Shown: positions 18,549 through 27,412 of the stretch, one piece after another
Layout of the letters: every line of letters starts with the position of its first letter
How positions within the stretch are numbered: position 1 is the first letter of the stretch
NCBI GenBank assembly: GCA_019186825.1
Contig: JABARP010000010.1
Span: 1 to 64,000, forward strand
From: Pyrinomonadaceae bacterium
GTDB taxonomy: Bacteria > Acidobacteriota > Blastocatellia > Pyrinomonadales > Pyrinomonadaceae
Reading direction: 5' to 3'
Length of the DNA stretch: 64,000 bases
Made by a program: the position numbers and the translations under genes
The notes under the pieces: model-generated
The model's input: the letters and a program-made list of their open reading frames with translations, nothing else
Databases searched by the model: none
What the model was told of the DNA's origin: nothing

Positions 18549-21347
18549 CTATTGCGGCGTAAAGCTCAAGTCCGTTATATCTTCGCCGGCCGAGACGACC
18601 TGCGGCGCGAACTGAAAGCGTTTCGAGGCGACCGAGACCACGACAGTTTGCCCGGCCTCGATATTGTCGAACCTAAAGTAGCCGAACGAGCTTGATATCG
18701 TGCGGAGTGTATCACCGCTCGCGAGCGTGAGTAGCACGACTGCATTCCGCAGGCCGGCCCCGTTCGGAGCAAGCACACGACCGCCGATCGAAACCGGTGC
18801 AGCCGTCGGGATGAATCCGTTTATGTAAAAGAAAGCTGCTCCCTGATCGGCCGCTTGCGGCGCGAGCGGGATCGACACAGATACATCCGAGAGCGGTGCG
18901 CCGACAACGATCTTGTCTCCGCTGATCGCGACGCTCGTGCCGAATTCGTCATCTGCCGCACCGCCCGCCGCGGTCAAATGCGACTGGAATGACCATGTTC
19001 CTGACGTGCGTGTGAAGACATAGGCTGAACCCTGAGCGGAATTCGGGCCGACCGTATCAACGTACGAGCCGACGACCGCCGTGTCGCCGGAGACCCCGAC
19101 GCTTATGCCGAAATTGTCGTTCGCAGAACCGTCCGGTGCGGTCAGATGCGCTTGCTGGCTCCATGTTCCTGCCGTGCGTGTAAAGACGTACGCCGAACCC
19201 TGGCCGGTATTGACGCCGACATCGTCCGTGTCTGCCCCGACGATCACCGTATCGCCGGATATCGCGACGCTTGTGCCGAATTGATCGGAGGCGGCTCCGT
19301 CGGCTGCGGTCAATTGCGCCTGCTGCGTCCAGCTCGACCCCGAGCCGACGAAGACATACGCAGAACCTTGATCGGTGGCGAGAGCATCATCCAGGTTTGC
19401 ACCGACGATAGCGGTGGTACCTGATAACGCGACGCTCGTGCCGAAATGGTCGCCGGTTGAGCCGCCGATTGATGTGAGTTCAGCCTGCTCGGTCCACACT
19501 GTGCCGGAACGGACAAAAACATACACCGAACCCTGGCTGAGGTTGCCGAGGACCGTATGCTGATCTGCTCCGACGAAAGCGGTGTCGCTGTCGATCGAAA
19601 CCGAATGGCCGAAGGCATCTCCGCCAGCTCCGTCCGAAGAGTTCAGCTTGGCCTGTTGCGTCCAGCTCGTTCCCGAACGCGTGAAAACGTACGCCGAGCC
19701 CTGGTCGGCATTGACGCCAACATCGGCCGTGTCTGCCCCGACGACCACCGTATCGCGATAGATCGAGACGCTGACGCCGAAATTGTCACCGGCTGCACCG
19801 TCCGATGCAACTAGCTGCCCCTGCTGTGTCCATCCCGCGCCGGAACGGACGAAGACATACGCTGAGCCTTGACCTCCATTCTTGTCGGGAGCTCCGACGA
19901 CCGCGGTATCGCCCGATATTGCGACGCTCGAACCTAAACGGTCACCGCCGGCACCGTCTGAGGCAACCTTTTGCGCTTCCTGCGTCCAGCCTGTACCTAG
20001 TACGCGGAATACGTACGCCGAACCTTGCGCAGAGTTCGAACCGATCTGGTCGTAAGGCGAGCCTGCGATGGCATTATTTCCAGAAACTGCGACGCTGACA
20101 CCGACAGACTGACCCGCGATCCCGTCGCTTGGCGTGAGATGTTCTGTCTGCGTCCATATCGTCCCTGAGCGTTTGAAAACATATGCAGAGCCTTGGTTCG
20201 AATTTGTGCCGACGTCGTCAAGGTAAGCACCGACAACCGCAACATCGCCGGATACTGCGACACTATTTCCGAATTGGTCGTCTGCAACGCCGTCAGATGC
20301 GGACAAGTAGGCCTGCTGTGTCCAAAGCGATCCAGACCGCGTGAAAACATAGGCAGCACCGCGATTACTGTTTCCAAAGGCATCATCGAGGGCAGCACCA
20401 ACTATCGCCGTATCGCCGGAGATACTCACGCTATAACCGAATTGACCGCCGGGAGGGCCGCTCGTTCCGGTCAGCTGTGCCTGCTCTATCCAGGAACCGC
20501 CGGAATAGAAAAAGACATATGCTGAGCCTTGATCGGGATTTGCCCCAACGTCATCGTTATAGGCGCCCACGATAGCTGTGCTGCCGGAGATCGCCACGCT
20601 GACGCCAAAGTTGTCGCCTAGCGAGGCATCCGACGCGATCAACTGCTGAACTTGCGTCCAGCTCGAACCCGAACGCTCAAATACATAAGCCGAACCGGTA
20701 CCTGAACTAACTCCAAACGCTCCAACGATCGCGGTGTCGCCATAAGCCGCGACGCTTGCGCCGAAGAGGTCGCCGCTTGCACCGCCGGTCGCGGTCAATT
20801 TCTGCTGCTCGACCCATGTCGGGCTTGAGAATACAAAGACGTATGCTGCGCCTTGAAAGCCGAGTGCTCCGAGCGCACCGACGATAATCGTGTCGCCCGC
20901 TATCGCCACGCTGTATCCAAAATAGGCGTTTGGAGCCGCGTCCGATGCGGTCAGCTTCTGAACCTCGGTCCAGGTTGTACCCACCAGCTCAAAAACATAT
21001 GCTGAGCCTTGTGCGCTGTTGTCAAAACGCGACCCGACGACGGCCAGATTGCCCTGAATAGCAACACTCGCACCGAAGTAATCGTTAACGGCACCATCGG
21101 AAGCGATGAGTTTCGCGGTCTGCCCGACGGCGTCTTCGGGTTTTGGATCGCTTCGCTGACCGTCCTTGAGGCGGACGGCATCGACGGCTTTCTTTAAGCT
21201 GTCGTATTGGCCGGAGCTTTTGAGTTGATCGACCGCTTTCTGACCGGTCAACGTCGGGTGTGGGGCGTTGTAGTCCTGTGCGTAAAACGACAGAGCAACT
21301 GCACCTATAAAAAACAAAATAGCAAAGAGTTTAACGACCTGTTTCAT
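18549..21347 (-). CDS. Secreted FG-GAP repeat protein with a C-terminal CarboxypepD_reg-type domain
   Basis: 932 residues. A signal peptide (MKQVVKLFAILFFIGAVALSFYA) is followed by about 14 tandem units of about 54 residues (residues about 55-830), each reading roughly FG.SVAISGDTAIVGA....QGSAYVF.RSG..WTQQ and then .LTASDGA. Fourteen units fit two seven-bladed propellers of the integrin-alpha/FG-GAP type. The last 85 residues, starting SIGGRVLAPNGAGLRNAVVLL and including FGYFRFDNIEAGQTVVVSV, are a carboxypeptidase-regulatory-like beta sandwich. It is an extracellular or surface protein, probably for adhesion or display; no enzyme motif is seen. A GAGGAA Shine-Dalgarno precedes the ATG. The gene sits between purE and purK on the opposite strand. 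Confidence 0.9.
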   Translation of the reverse strand: MKQVVKLFAILFFIGAVALSFYAQDYNAPHPTLTGQKAVDQLKSSGQYDSLKKAVDAVRLKDGQRSDPKPEDAVGQTAKLIASDGAVNDYFGASVAIQGNLAVVGSRFDNSAQGSAYVFELVGTTWTEVQKLTASDAAPNAYFGYSVAIAGDTIIVGALGALGFQGAAYVFVFSSPTWVEQQKLTATGGASGDLFGASVAAYGDTAIVGAFGVSSGTGSAYVFERSGSSWTQVQQLIASDASLGDNFGVSVAISGSTAIVGAYNDDVGANPDQGSAYVFFYSGGSWIEQAQLTGTSGPPGGQFGYSVSISGDTAIVGAALDDAFGNSNRGAAYVFTRSGSLWTQQAYLSASDGVADDQFGNSVAVSGDVAVVGAYLDDVGTNSNQGSAYVFKRSGTIWTQTEHLTPSDGIAGQSVGVSVAVSGNNAIAGSPYDQIGSNSAQGSAYVFRVLGTGWTQEAQKVASDGAGGDRLGSSVAISGDTAVVGAPDKNGGQGSAYVFVRSGAGWTQQGQLVASDGAAGDNFGVSVSIYRDTVVVGADTADVGVNADQGSAYVFTRSGTSWTQQAKLNSSDGAGGDAFGHSVSIDSDTAFVGADQHTVLGNLSQGSVYVFVRSGTVWTEQAELTSIGGSTGDHFGTSVALSGTTAIVGANLDDALATDQGSAYVFVGSGSSWTQQAQLTAADGAASDQFGTSVAISGDTVIVGADTDDVGVNTGQGSAYVFTRTAGTWSQQAHLTAPDGSANDNFGISVGVSGDTAVVGSYVDTVGPNSAQGSAYVFTRTSGTWSFQSHLTAAGGAADDEFGTSVAISGDKIVVGAPLSDVSVSIPLAPQAADQGAAFFYINGFIPTAAPVSIGGRVLAPNGAGLRNAVVLLTLASGDTLRTISSSFGYFRFDNIEAGQTVVVSVASKRFQFAPQVVSAGEDITDLSFTPQ

Positions 21348-21542
21348 AACTCACTTCCTCAAACTGGCGCGTCGAAAGACACAAACCCGCGAGCGGGAGC
21401 TTCGCAAGGGCAAAAATGTATTTGTACGATGGTTATACGCTCATTCCGACAGGCATTACTACGGCCAAATGTGTAGCATTGTGTTACCTATTCGGCAGGG
21501 AGAATGCAGAGGCAGGATATTGGCCCCTATCTGTGCTAATCT

Positions 21543-22721
21543 ATGGTTCTTTTTCGCATTGTGACCAAAGTTATCCCGCCAAACTCGACGATAGGCATCT
21601 TCGGCAGCGGCCAGCTTGGCCGTATGTTCGCCATTGAAGCGGCGAAGCTTGGCTATCGCGTGCACACGCTCTCGCCGGGCCGCGATACTTCGACGGGGCA
21701 GGTGTGCGGGCTCGAGACAGCGGCCGCGTACGACGACCTTTTCGAGGTGCGGACGTTTGCGCAGAGCGTCGATGTCGTAACGTTCGAATTCGAAAATGTA
21801 CCGTCCGCGACGATCGATGCGGCGGCGGAATTCGTGTCCGTTCATCCGCGTGGAGCTGTGCTGCATACGACGCAGAATCGCCTGCGCGAGAAAACATTCC
21901 TTGCCGAGAACGGTTTTCCGCTTGCGGGTTTTCGCCGAATACGCACGATCGAAGATCTCTTCAAGGGCGTTGAGGATCTGGGGCTGCCGGCCGTGCTGAA
22001 AACGGCGGGTTTCGGCTACGACGGCAAAGGCCAGACAAGGATCAACGCTCACAGCGAGATCGAAGAAGCCTTTGACCGTTTGGAAGGCCGCGAAGCGGTG
22101 CTTGAGCAATTCATCTCGTTCGAGAGGGAAGTTTCCGTCGTATGCGCACGCCGTGCGGACGGTGCGTTCGCACACTACGGCGTGATCGAGAATGAACACG
22201 TCGATCACATACTCGACGTGTCGATGTCGCACGCGGATGTGCCGCCGAATGTTGCAGCCGAGGCGGTCGAGATCGCTCGTTCGGTAGCCGAAACCTTCGG
22301 CTACGTCGGCACGCTCTGCATCGAATTCTTTCTCGCAGCGAACGGACGCCTTCTCGTCAACGAGATCGCACCGCGGCCGCACAATTCCGGTCATTTGACG
22401 TTCGATGCGTGCGTTGCTTCGCAATTCGAACAGCAGGTGCGTGCCGTTTGCGGACTGCCGCTCGGATCGACCGAATTTTATCGACCGGCGGCGATGGCGA
22501 ACCTTCTTGGCGACGTTTGGGAAGGCGGAGAACCGAACTGGACGGCCGCGCTTGAGGAGCCGTCCGTAAAGCTGCATCTATACGGAAAGGCCGAGCCTCG
22601 ACGGGGAAGAAAGATGGGGCATCTGACGGCGATGGCTGACACGCCTGCGGAAGCCGCTCGAATCGTCCGCAAGGCCCGCGAACGGCTCACAAAACCCTTG
22701 ACCACCGACGGGCAAGGGTGA
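21543..22721 (+). CDS. purK: 5-(carboxyamino)imidazole ribonucleotide synthase (PurK)
   Basis: 392 residues, ATP-grasp fold. PurK makes N5-CAIR from AIR, ATP and bicarbonate, the step before PurE. Landmarks: IGIFGSGQLGRM at residue about 17, FEFENVP, VLKTAGFGYDGKGQ (ATP-grasp glycine-rich loop), VLEQFISFEREVSVV, LCIEFFLAANGRLLVNEIAPRPHNSGH (metal and substrate binding) and HLYGKAEPRRGRKMGHLT at the C-terminus. The first 14 residues upstream of the Rossmann strand may be an artefact of choosing the ATG at 21543; no clear ribosome site decides it. purE lies upstream beyond the FG-GAP gene. Confidence 0.95.
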   Translation: MVLFRIVTKVIPPNSTIGIFGSGQLGRMFAIEAAKLGYRVHTLSPGRDTSTGQVCGLETAAAYDDLFEVRTFAQSVDVVTFEFENVPSATIDAAAEFVSVHPRGAVLHTTQNRLREKTFLAENGFPLAGFRRIRTIEDLFKGVEDLGLPAVLKTAGFGYDGKGQTRINAHSEIEEAFDRLEGREAVLEQFISFEREVSVVCARRADGAFAHYGVIENEHVDHILDVSMSHADVPPNVAAEAVEIARSVAETFGYVGTLCIEFFLAANGRLLVNEIAPRPHNSGHLTFDACVASQFEQQVRAVCGLPLGSTEFYRPAAMANLLGDVWEGGEPNWTAALEEPSVKLHLYGKAEPRRGRKMGHLTAMADTPAEAARIVRKARERLTKPLTTDGQG

Positions 22722-22746
22722 CATACTCGCATTTAGAATTTAACCA

Positions 22747-22800
22747 ACGGGAAATGGTGTCTTCCCGAACCAACCGCCGAATACGGCTGATGACTCCTGT
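22747..22800 (+). ncRNA. Fluoride riboswitch (crcB motif) aptamer
   Basis: The leader of crcB carries the fluoride-aptamer pattern. A stem CGGGAA/TTCCCG (22748-22753 with 22762-22767) encloses ATGGTGTC. It is followed by the conserved AACCGCC (22772-22778), a GCCG-AATA-CGGC stem (22776-22787) and the signature TGATGACTCCT (22788-22798). The crcB ATG follows 16 bases later without a clear Shine-Dalgarno and without a U-run terminator, so control is more likely at translation than at termination. The fit to the motif and to the downstream fluoride-channel gene is strong. Confidence 0.92.
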
Positions 22801-22815
22801 TTCACAGTTATTACT

Positions 22816-23193
22816 ATGGGCAGGAGCATTTTATTGGTCGGAATAGGCGGTTTGATCGGCAGCATTCTTCGCTACCTCGCCTCGGTCTTTTTTGCGGAAC
22901 ACGTAAACTCGCCATTCCCATACGCAACGCTTATCGTGAACATCGTCGGCTGCTTTCTGATCGGGCTGCTTTTTGCCGTTTCCGATCGATGGGAAGTGCT
23001 CTCGCCGGAATGGCGCATCCTCCTGACGACGGGCTTCTGCGGCGGATTTACTACCTTTTCCACATTCTCTTACGAATCGGTGAGGCTGATGCAGGATGGC
23101 GAGATGCTTTTCGCATTTGCGAACGTTGCGGTCAGCGTCCTCGCGGGTTTTGCCGCGACGTGGCTTGCGATCGTGCTTGTGAGGTCAATATGA
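22816..23193 (+). CDS. crcB: Fluoride channel CrcB/Fluc
   Basis: 125 residues with four membrane helices, the normal size of a Fluc subunit, which works as an antiparallel dimer to let fluoride leave the cell. Landmarks: GGLIGSILRYLAS in helix 1, ATLIVNIVGCFLIGLL (conserved asparagine) in helix 2 and the signature GFCGGFTTFSTFSYE (sodium-site and phenylalanine-box region) in helix 3. It is preceded by a fluoride riboswitch and its stop overlaps the next start in an ATGA, so the DUF190 protein is likely translated with it. Confidence 0.96.
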   Translation: MGRSILLVGIGGLIGSILRYLASVFFAEHVNSPFPYATLIVNIVGCFLIGLLFAVSDRWEVLSPEWRILLTTGFCGGFTTFSTFSYESVRLMQDGEMLFAFANVAVSVLAGFAATWLAIVLVRSI

Positions 23194-23546
23194 CAACGGA
23201 ATTACAACGAGACGCGAAACTTCTCCGCATCTTTATCGGCGAACTCGACAAGGTTGACGGCAAACCGCTTTACGAAGCCCTGGTTTACGCCGCAAAGGGT
23301 AGCGGAATTGCCGGCGCGACCGTTACGCGCGGCATACTTTCTTATGGCGCGAGTAGCCGGATACATTCGGCGAAGCTCCTCGACCTTTCGTTCGATCTGC
23401 CGATCGTTGTCGAGATCGTCGATTCCGAAGAAAAGATCGGGCAATTCATCGAAACCGCAAACGAAATGATCGAAGCCGCGGGCTGCGGCGCACTCATCAC
23501 CGTCGAAATGGCCGAGGTGATCCACTACCAGACGAAGAAGAACTGA
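23190..23546 (+). CDS. DUF190 family PII-like protein
   Basis: 118 residues. DUF190 proteins have a PII-like ferredoxin fold and are commonly encoded next to crcB. Seen here: LLRIFIGELDKVDGKPLYEALVYAAKGSGIAGATVTRGILSYG, where the glycine-rich turn is typical, then SFDLPIVVEIVDSEEKIGQFIE and a GALITVEMAEVIHY end. The start at 23190 is set by the ATGA overlap with crcB and by the family N-terminus; the frame is open much further upstream, inside crcB. A role with the fluoride channel is inferred from context; the exact function is unknown. Confidence 0.88.
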   Translation: MTTELQRDAKLLRIFIGELDKVDGKPLYEALVYAAKGSGIAGATVTRGILSYGASSRIHSAKLLDLSFDLPIVVEIVDSEEKIGQFIETANEMIEAAGCGALITVEMAEVIHYQTKKN

Positions 23547-23681
23547 GCTGCGAATCGCCGCCGTGGGATGAGTCGAGACGTTAGTGACCCGACCCCAACA
23601 TCGACGATGACCTCCTTAGATGCCGCAATTCGGTAAGTTGCTGCATTGCCCGCCGAAAGATGACCGTATAAACTTCAAGCA

Positions 23682-24182
23682 ATGGCCGAAACGCTTATTG
23701 TTTCACAGACTGCGGATCGGGAGGCTCTTTATCTGGAGATCGTGCCGCAGATCGCCGCGATAATTGACGGCGAACGGGACACGACCGCGAATTTGGCGAA
23801 TATCGCTGCGGCGATCAAGCAGGCTTTTGGCTATTTTTGGGTCGGGTTTTACATCGTACGGGACGGCGAACTCGTCCTCGGGCCGTTTCAGGGGCCGATA
23901 GCGTGCACGCGGATCGCTCGGGGCAGAGGAGTTTGCGGAACGGCATTCTCGACCGGCGAGGTGCAGATCGTGCCGGACGTAGATAAATTCCCCGGCCATA
24001 TTGCCTGCGCGAGCGAATCGCGTTCGGAGGTCGTCGTGCCCATCTTCTCGCCGACGGGCGAAGTTTGGGGCGTTTTGGACGTTGACAGCGACGTGCTCGG
24101 CGACATGGACGAGAAAGATGCCGCGGGTTTGCAGGCGATCGTCAGAATTTTAGAGAAGAAGCTTTCGGAGGAAACTGCTTGA
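23682..24182 (+). CDS. Free methionine-(R)-sulfoxide reductase (GAF-domain fRMsr)
   Basis: 166 residues, a single GAF domain. fRMsr repairs free methionine-R-sulfoxide with thioredoxin as reductant. The three catalytic-relay cysteines are at residues 75 (GPIACTR), 85 (GRGVCGTAF) and 109 (GHIACASESRSEVVVP), with the same 10 and 24 spacing as in the E. coli enzyme. SEVVVPIFSPTGEVWGVLDVDSD is the other family block. Its last codons overlap the TTG start of terC by 4 bases. Confidence 0.92.
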   Translation: MAETLIVSQTADREALYLEIVPQIAAIIDGERDTTANLANIAAAIKQAFGYFWVGFYIVRDGELVLGPFQGPIACTRIARGRGVCGTAFSTGEVQIVPDVDKFPGHIACASESRSEVVVPIFSPTGEVWGVLDVDSDVLGDMDEKDAAGLQAIVRILEKKLSEETA

Positions 24183-25228
24183 CATCGATCGAACATCCGC
24201 TTTGGGTTTGGCTGCTATTTTTTGGCGTCGTTTTTGTCGCCCTTTTTGTCGATATCGTTATCGTCAACCGCAAACCCCACGCACCGACAAAGAAAGAGAC
24301 CGTTGTCTGGAGCATCATTTGGGTCTCGCTTGCGCTTGCTTTCAACGCCTTTATCTACTGGCAGGTCGGCAATCACACGGGCGACTGGCGCCTGGCGTTC
24401 ACGCAGGCAAAGCTCTTCCTTACCGGATACCTGATCGAATTATCGCTCTCGGTCGATAATCTTTTCGTCTTCCTGCTGATATTCACGTTCTTTAAGGTCC
24501 CGAAGAAGTTCCAGCATCGCGTGCTCTTCTGGGGCATTATGGGCGCGCTTGTGCTGAGGATGATGATGATCTTCGCCGGGGCGGAGCTCGTAGAGCGTTT
24601 TCACTGGATCATCTACATTTTCGGAGCATTTCTGGTCTATACGGGCATCAGTATGTTCAAGAGCTCGGAGGATAATTTCGAGCCGCACGAAAGCGCGATC
24701 GTAAAATTCGCGACGAGATACATACGCATCTCGAAGCACTACGAGGGCGATAAATTCTTCGTTGTTAAGGACGGCGCTCGGGTCGGAACGCTGCTTCTGC
24801 TCGTGCTCATAACTGTTGAGTTTACAGACCTTGTCTTCGCGGTCGATTCAATTCCGGCGATCTTCGGCATTACGACGGATAAATTTCTTGTCTATACATC
24901 GAATATATTTGCGATACTAGGATTGAGGACGTTCTACTTCCTGCTTGCGGGGTTGGCGGAACGTTTTCACCTGCTGAAGTACGGCCTTGCGGTCGTGCTG
25001 ACGTTCATCGGCGTAAAGATGCTCTTGCCACTTTTTGCCGAAGGGCTGATAATGTTCTACGGCGGCGAAGGCGCGCCGGAACTCCTGCGTAATTTTGTCG
25101 CGGGTAAGTACGACGCACATGTCGTTGATATTTCGCTCATCGCTGTGATCGCAACCATAACGCTGTCTGTCATTCTTTCTTTGATCTTCCCGCCTCGTCA
25201 CAGCAGTAAACCGCCTGATGGAGCATAA
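24179..25228 (+). CDS. TerC family integral membrane protein (Alx-like)
   Basis: 349 residues with about nine membrane helices. Family blocks: FVALFVDIVIVNRK in helix 1, WVSLALAFNAFIYW, YLIELSLSVDNLFVFLLIF (the conserved acidic residue pair), VEFTDLVFAVDSIPAIFGIT and SNIFAILGLRTFYFLL. TerC/Alx proteins are thought to move manganese or other metals. The start codon is TTG at 24179, overlapping the fRMsr stop; a GGAGG 9 bases upstream supports it and fits translational coupling. The gene end overlaps the FecR-domain gene by 11 bases. Confidence 0.93.
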   Translation: MTSIEHPLWVWLLFFGVVFVALFVDIVIVNRKPHAPTKKETVVWSIIWVSLALAFNAFIYWQVGNHTGDWRLAFTQAKLFLTGYLIELSLSVDNLFVFLLIFTFFKVPKKFQHRVLFWGIMGALVLRMMMIFAGAELVERFHWIIYIFGAFLVYTGISMFKSSEDNFEPHESAIVKFATRYIRISKHYEGDKFFVVKDGARVGTLLLLVLITVEFTDLVFAVDSIPAIFGITTDKFLVYTSNIFAILGLRTFYFLLAGLAERFHLLKYGLAVVLTFIGVKMLLPLFAEGLIMFYGGEGAPELLRNFVAGKYDAHVVDISLIAVIATITLSVILSLIFPPRHSSKPPDGA

Positions 25229-26450
25229 CAAGTACCGAAAATTCTACGTCGAATGGTGGAATATACGCCGGAGCACGATCTACGGCGGCGTTATCCTCAT
25301 TCTGCTCGCCGCAACGCTGGCTTTTGGCGGCTGGTGGGCGTCGAAGAATAATTGGTTCGCAGCAGGTGAGGCCGAAACATATCCGATGGATTCGGCGAAG
25401 ATCATCTCGTTCGAAGGCGAGGTACGGATAACGCGTGCCGCGACGCGCGAAACGATACTCGTAACAAAGCAGACCTACGTCGCCGCCGGCGATACGGTCC
25501 AGACACAGGCAGACGGCCGTGCGATCATCCAGATGATCGATGGTTCGGTCTATTCCGTCCGTCCGAACAGCACGGTCGTCGTCCGCGACACAACATCGCT
25601 TTTCGGCGGCAAGAACGTCCGCGTTCGTTTGAACGATGGCCAATTGAATGTCCGCACGGATGAGCAGCCCGACAACGTGAAGAACATCGTCGAGGTCGCA
25701 GAGTCCGAGAACAAACTGGGGCCGCAGACCGATGCAAGTTTTGATACCGACGGCGAAACAGGCGGAGAGATACGCGTTAGCCGCGGCGGCGTCGAAACCA
25801 CGCTCGGCGGCGAAACCTCCAAGATCGGCCCCGACCAATATGCTGCGGTCAACAACGGCCAGCTCTCCGCACGCGAAAAGATCCTTGCTCCGCCGGTGCC
25901 GGTCTCGCCGGGCAATTCCGCACAGCTTATCGATGCCGGCGGCGGCGTGAGCGTCGGCTTCAACTGGCAGCCGCCCGATCAACCGATTCAGAGCTATTAT
26001 CTGCAGGTCGCAAAATCCCCGTGGTTCTCGCCGGATGCGATCCTCGTCGATCGCAACGGGCTCGGCTCGAATGATTTTCACCTTACCGGCTTAACGCCGG
26101 GCACGTACTATTGGCGCGTTCGTGCGACCGCCCGTTCGGGACAGACGACGAACTGGAACGACGCGTGGAAATTCTCGGTCGTAAAACGCGAAAGCAGCAT
26201 TCGCATCGAGCTGACCGACCTGAAGATCGAGAGCGTCGGCGGCGGCATATTCATCATCACCGGCAAGACGCAGCCCGGCATGGCCGTGCGTTCGCAAGGC
26301 CGTGAGACGTTTGCCTTGTCGGACGGAAGCTTTAAGCTGCAGGTTTCGTCGCAAGCGGCTGAGGCTTCGATCGAGATCGGCGACGACCGCGGCAACCGCG
26401 CGGGCTTTGTCGTTTCACTCAGAAGCGGCCGTCTGATGAAACGTTACTAG
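25218..26450 (+). CDS. Membrane-anchored FecR-domain protein with a fibronectin-like C-terminus
   Basis: 410 residues. One membrane helix at about residues 20-42 is preceded by a short cytoplasmic end. A FecR-type domain follows (FEGEVRITRAATRETILVTKQ, AAGDTVQTQADGRAIIQMIDGSVYSVRPNST). Around residues 240-325 is a fibronectin/Ig-like stretch with QPPDQPIQSYYLQVAKSPWF and LTPGTYYWRVRA. A last beta domain (ITGKTQPGMAVRSQG) ends the chain. Classical FecR proteins regulate an ECF sigma factor, but none is nearby, so this is more likely an envelope structural or sensor protein. The start overlaps the end of terC by 11 bases. Confidence 0.82.
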   Translation: MEHNKYRKFYVEWWNIRRSTIYGGVILILLAATLAFGGWWASKNNWFAAGEAETYPMDSAKIISFEGEVRITRAATRETILVTKQTYVAAGDTVQTQADGRAIIQMIDGSVYSVRPNSTVVVRDTTSLFGGKNVRVRLNDGQLNVRTDEQPDNVKNIVEVAESENKLGPQTDASFDTDGETGGEIRVSRGGVETTLGGETSKIGPDQYAAVNNGQLSAREKILAPPVPVSPGNSAQLIDAGGGVSVGFNWQPPDQPIQSYYLQVAKSPWFSPDAILVDRNGLGSNDFHLTGLTPGTYYWRVRATARSGQTTNWNDAWKFSVVKRESSIRIELTDLKIESVGGGIFIITGKTQPGMAVRSQGRETFALSDGSFKLQVSSQAAEASIEIGDDRGNRAGFVVSLRSGRLMKRY

Positions 26451-26454
26451 AAAC

Positions 26455-27408
26455 ATGGCCGACCACGCACACGCGCACGATCACGGCCCGGCGACTCGGT
26501 CCGCTTCAAGTATACGCAAACTTAAGATCGCTCTCGCGCTGACCTTCGGCTATATGCTTGCCGAGGCGGTTGGCGGCTGGCTGTCGAACTCGCTTGCGTT
26601 GATGGCAGATTCCGTCCATATGCTGACGGACGTTGCCGCTCTTTCGCTTACGCTTGCGTCCTTCTGGTTTGCCACACGCCCTGCGACGGCGGCCAAGACA
26701 TTCGGTTTCTATCGGGCGGAAATTCTCGCGGCTTTCGTGAACGGCATCGCCCTCGTCATCCTTTCGATATGGGTCGTTTACGAAGCTGTGATGCGCTGGC
26801 TTTCGCCGCCGGAGATCCACGGCAACGGCCTTACGATCGTTGCTGCGGGCGGCCTAATTGTGAACATCATCGTGCTGAAGATGCTGCACGGCGGCCACGA
26901 GCATGACCTGAATATGCGCGGCGCATGGCTGCACGTCGCGGGTGATCTTTTGGGTTCTCTTGCAGCGTTGGTTTCCGGCCTGCTGATCATCGCGTTCGGA
27001 TGGCTGTGGGCAGATGCGGTTACGAGTATTTTGATCAGCGTGATCATAATCTTCGGTGCGTGGCGGCTTGTGTCGGAATCCGTAAACGTCCTGCTCGAAG
27101 GCACGCCGTCGCACATCGACATTGCAAAGGTCAAGGACGCGATCCTCGCGATCGATGGTGTTACGGGCGTTCACGATCTGCATGTTTGGACGATCTCTTC
27201 CGGCATCGAAGCCCTGACGGCGCATATCAATCACGACGATTCCGTCGAACACTCGGACCTGCTTGCGGTCGTGCGTACAAAGGTGCACGATGAGTTCTCG
27301 ATCGACCATCTGACGATCCAGATGGAGACGGCCGGAAAAGAGGCAGAGGCTGTGTACATATGCGAATCAGGCACGAACTGTTTCGAGCCGACGCGTCCCG
27401 CGAACTGA
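26455..27408 (+). CDS. Cation diffusion facilitator (zinc efflux, CzcD/ZitB type)
   Basis: 317 residues, six membrane helices plus a cytoplasmic ferredoxin-like domain. A His-rich start (MADHAHAHDHG) is typical of zinc-transporting members. The two-metal site motifs are MADSVHMLTDVAAL in helix 2 and WLHVAGDLLGSLAAL in helix 5. The C-terminal domain has IDGVTGVHDLHVWTISSGIEALTAHI and ends with EFSIDHLTIQME, again matching zinc members. It expels zinc or a similar divalent metal in exchange for protons. It begins 4 bases after the FecR gene's stop. Confidence 0.94.
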   Translation: MADHAHAHDHGPATRSASSIRKLKIALALTFGYMLAEAVGGWLSNSLALMADSVHMLTDVAALSLTLASFWFATRPATAAKTFGFYRAEILAAFVNGIALVILSIWVVYEAVMRWLSPPEIHGNGLTIVAAGGLIVNIIVLKMLHGGHEHDLNMRGAWLHVAGDLLGSLAALVSGLLIIAFGWLWADAVTSILISVIIIFGAWRLVSESVNVLLEGTPSHIDIAKVKDAILAIDGVTGVHDLHVWTISSGIEALTAHINHDDSVEHSDLLAVVRTKVHDEFSIDHLTIQMETAGKEAEAVYICESGTNCFEPTRPAN

Positions 27409-27412
27409 ATCT

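Noticed and set aside
18549..21347. Phage tail or toxin (RTX/Tc) protein, from the repeats.
   Set aside because: The units are FG-GAP blades with a plain signal peptide; there is no toxin domain and no secretion or phage neighbour.
21459..22577. A 372-residue minus-strand frame across purK.
   Set aside because: It is antisense to purK, with no signal peptide, domain or ribosome site.
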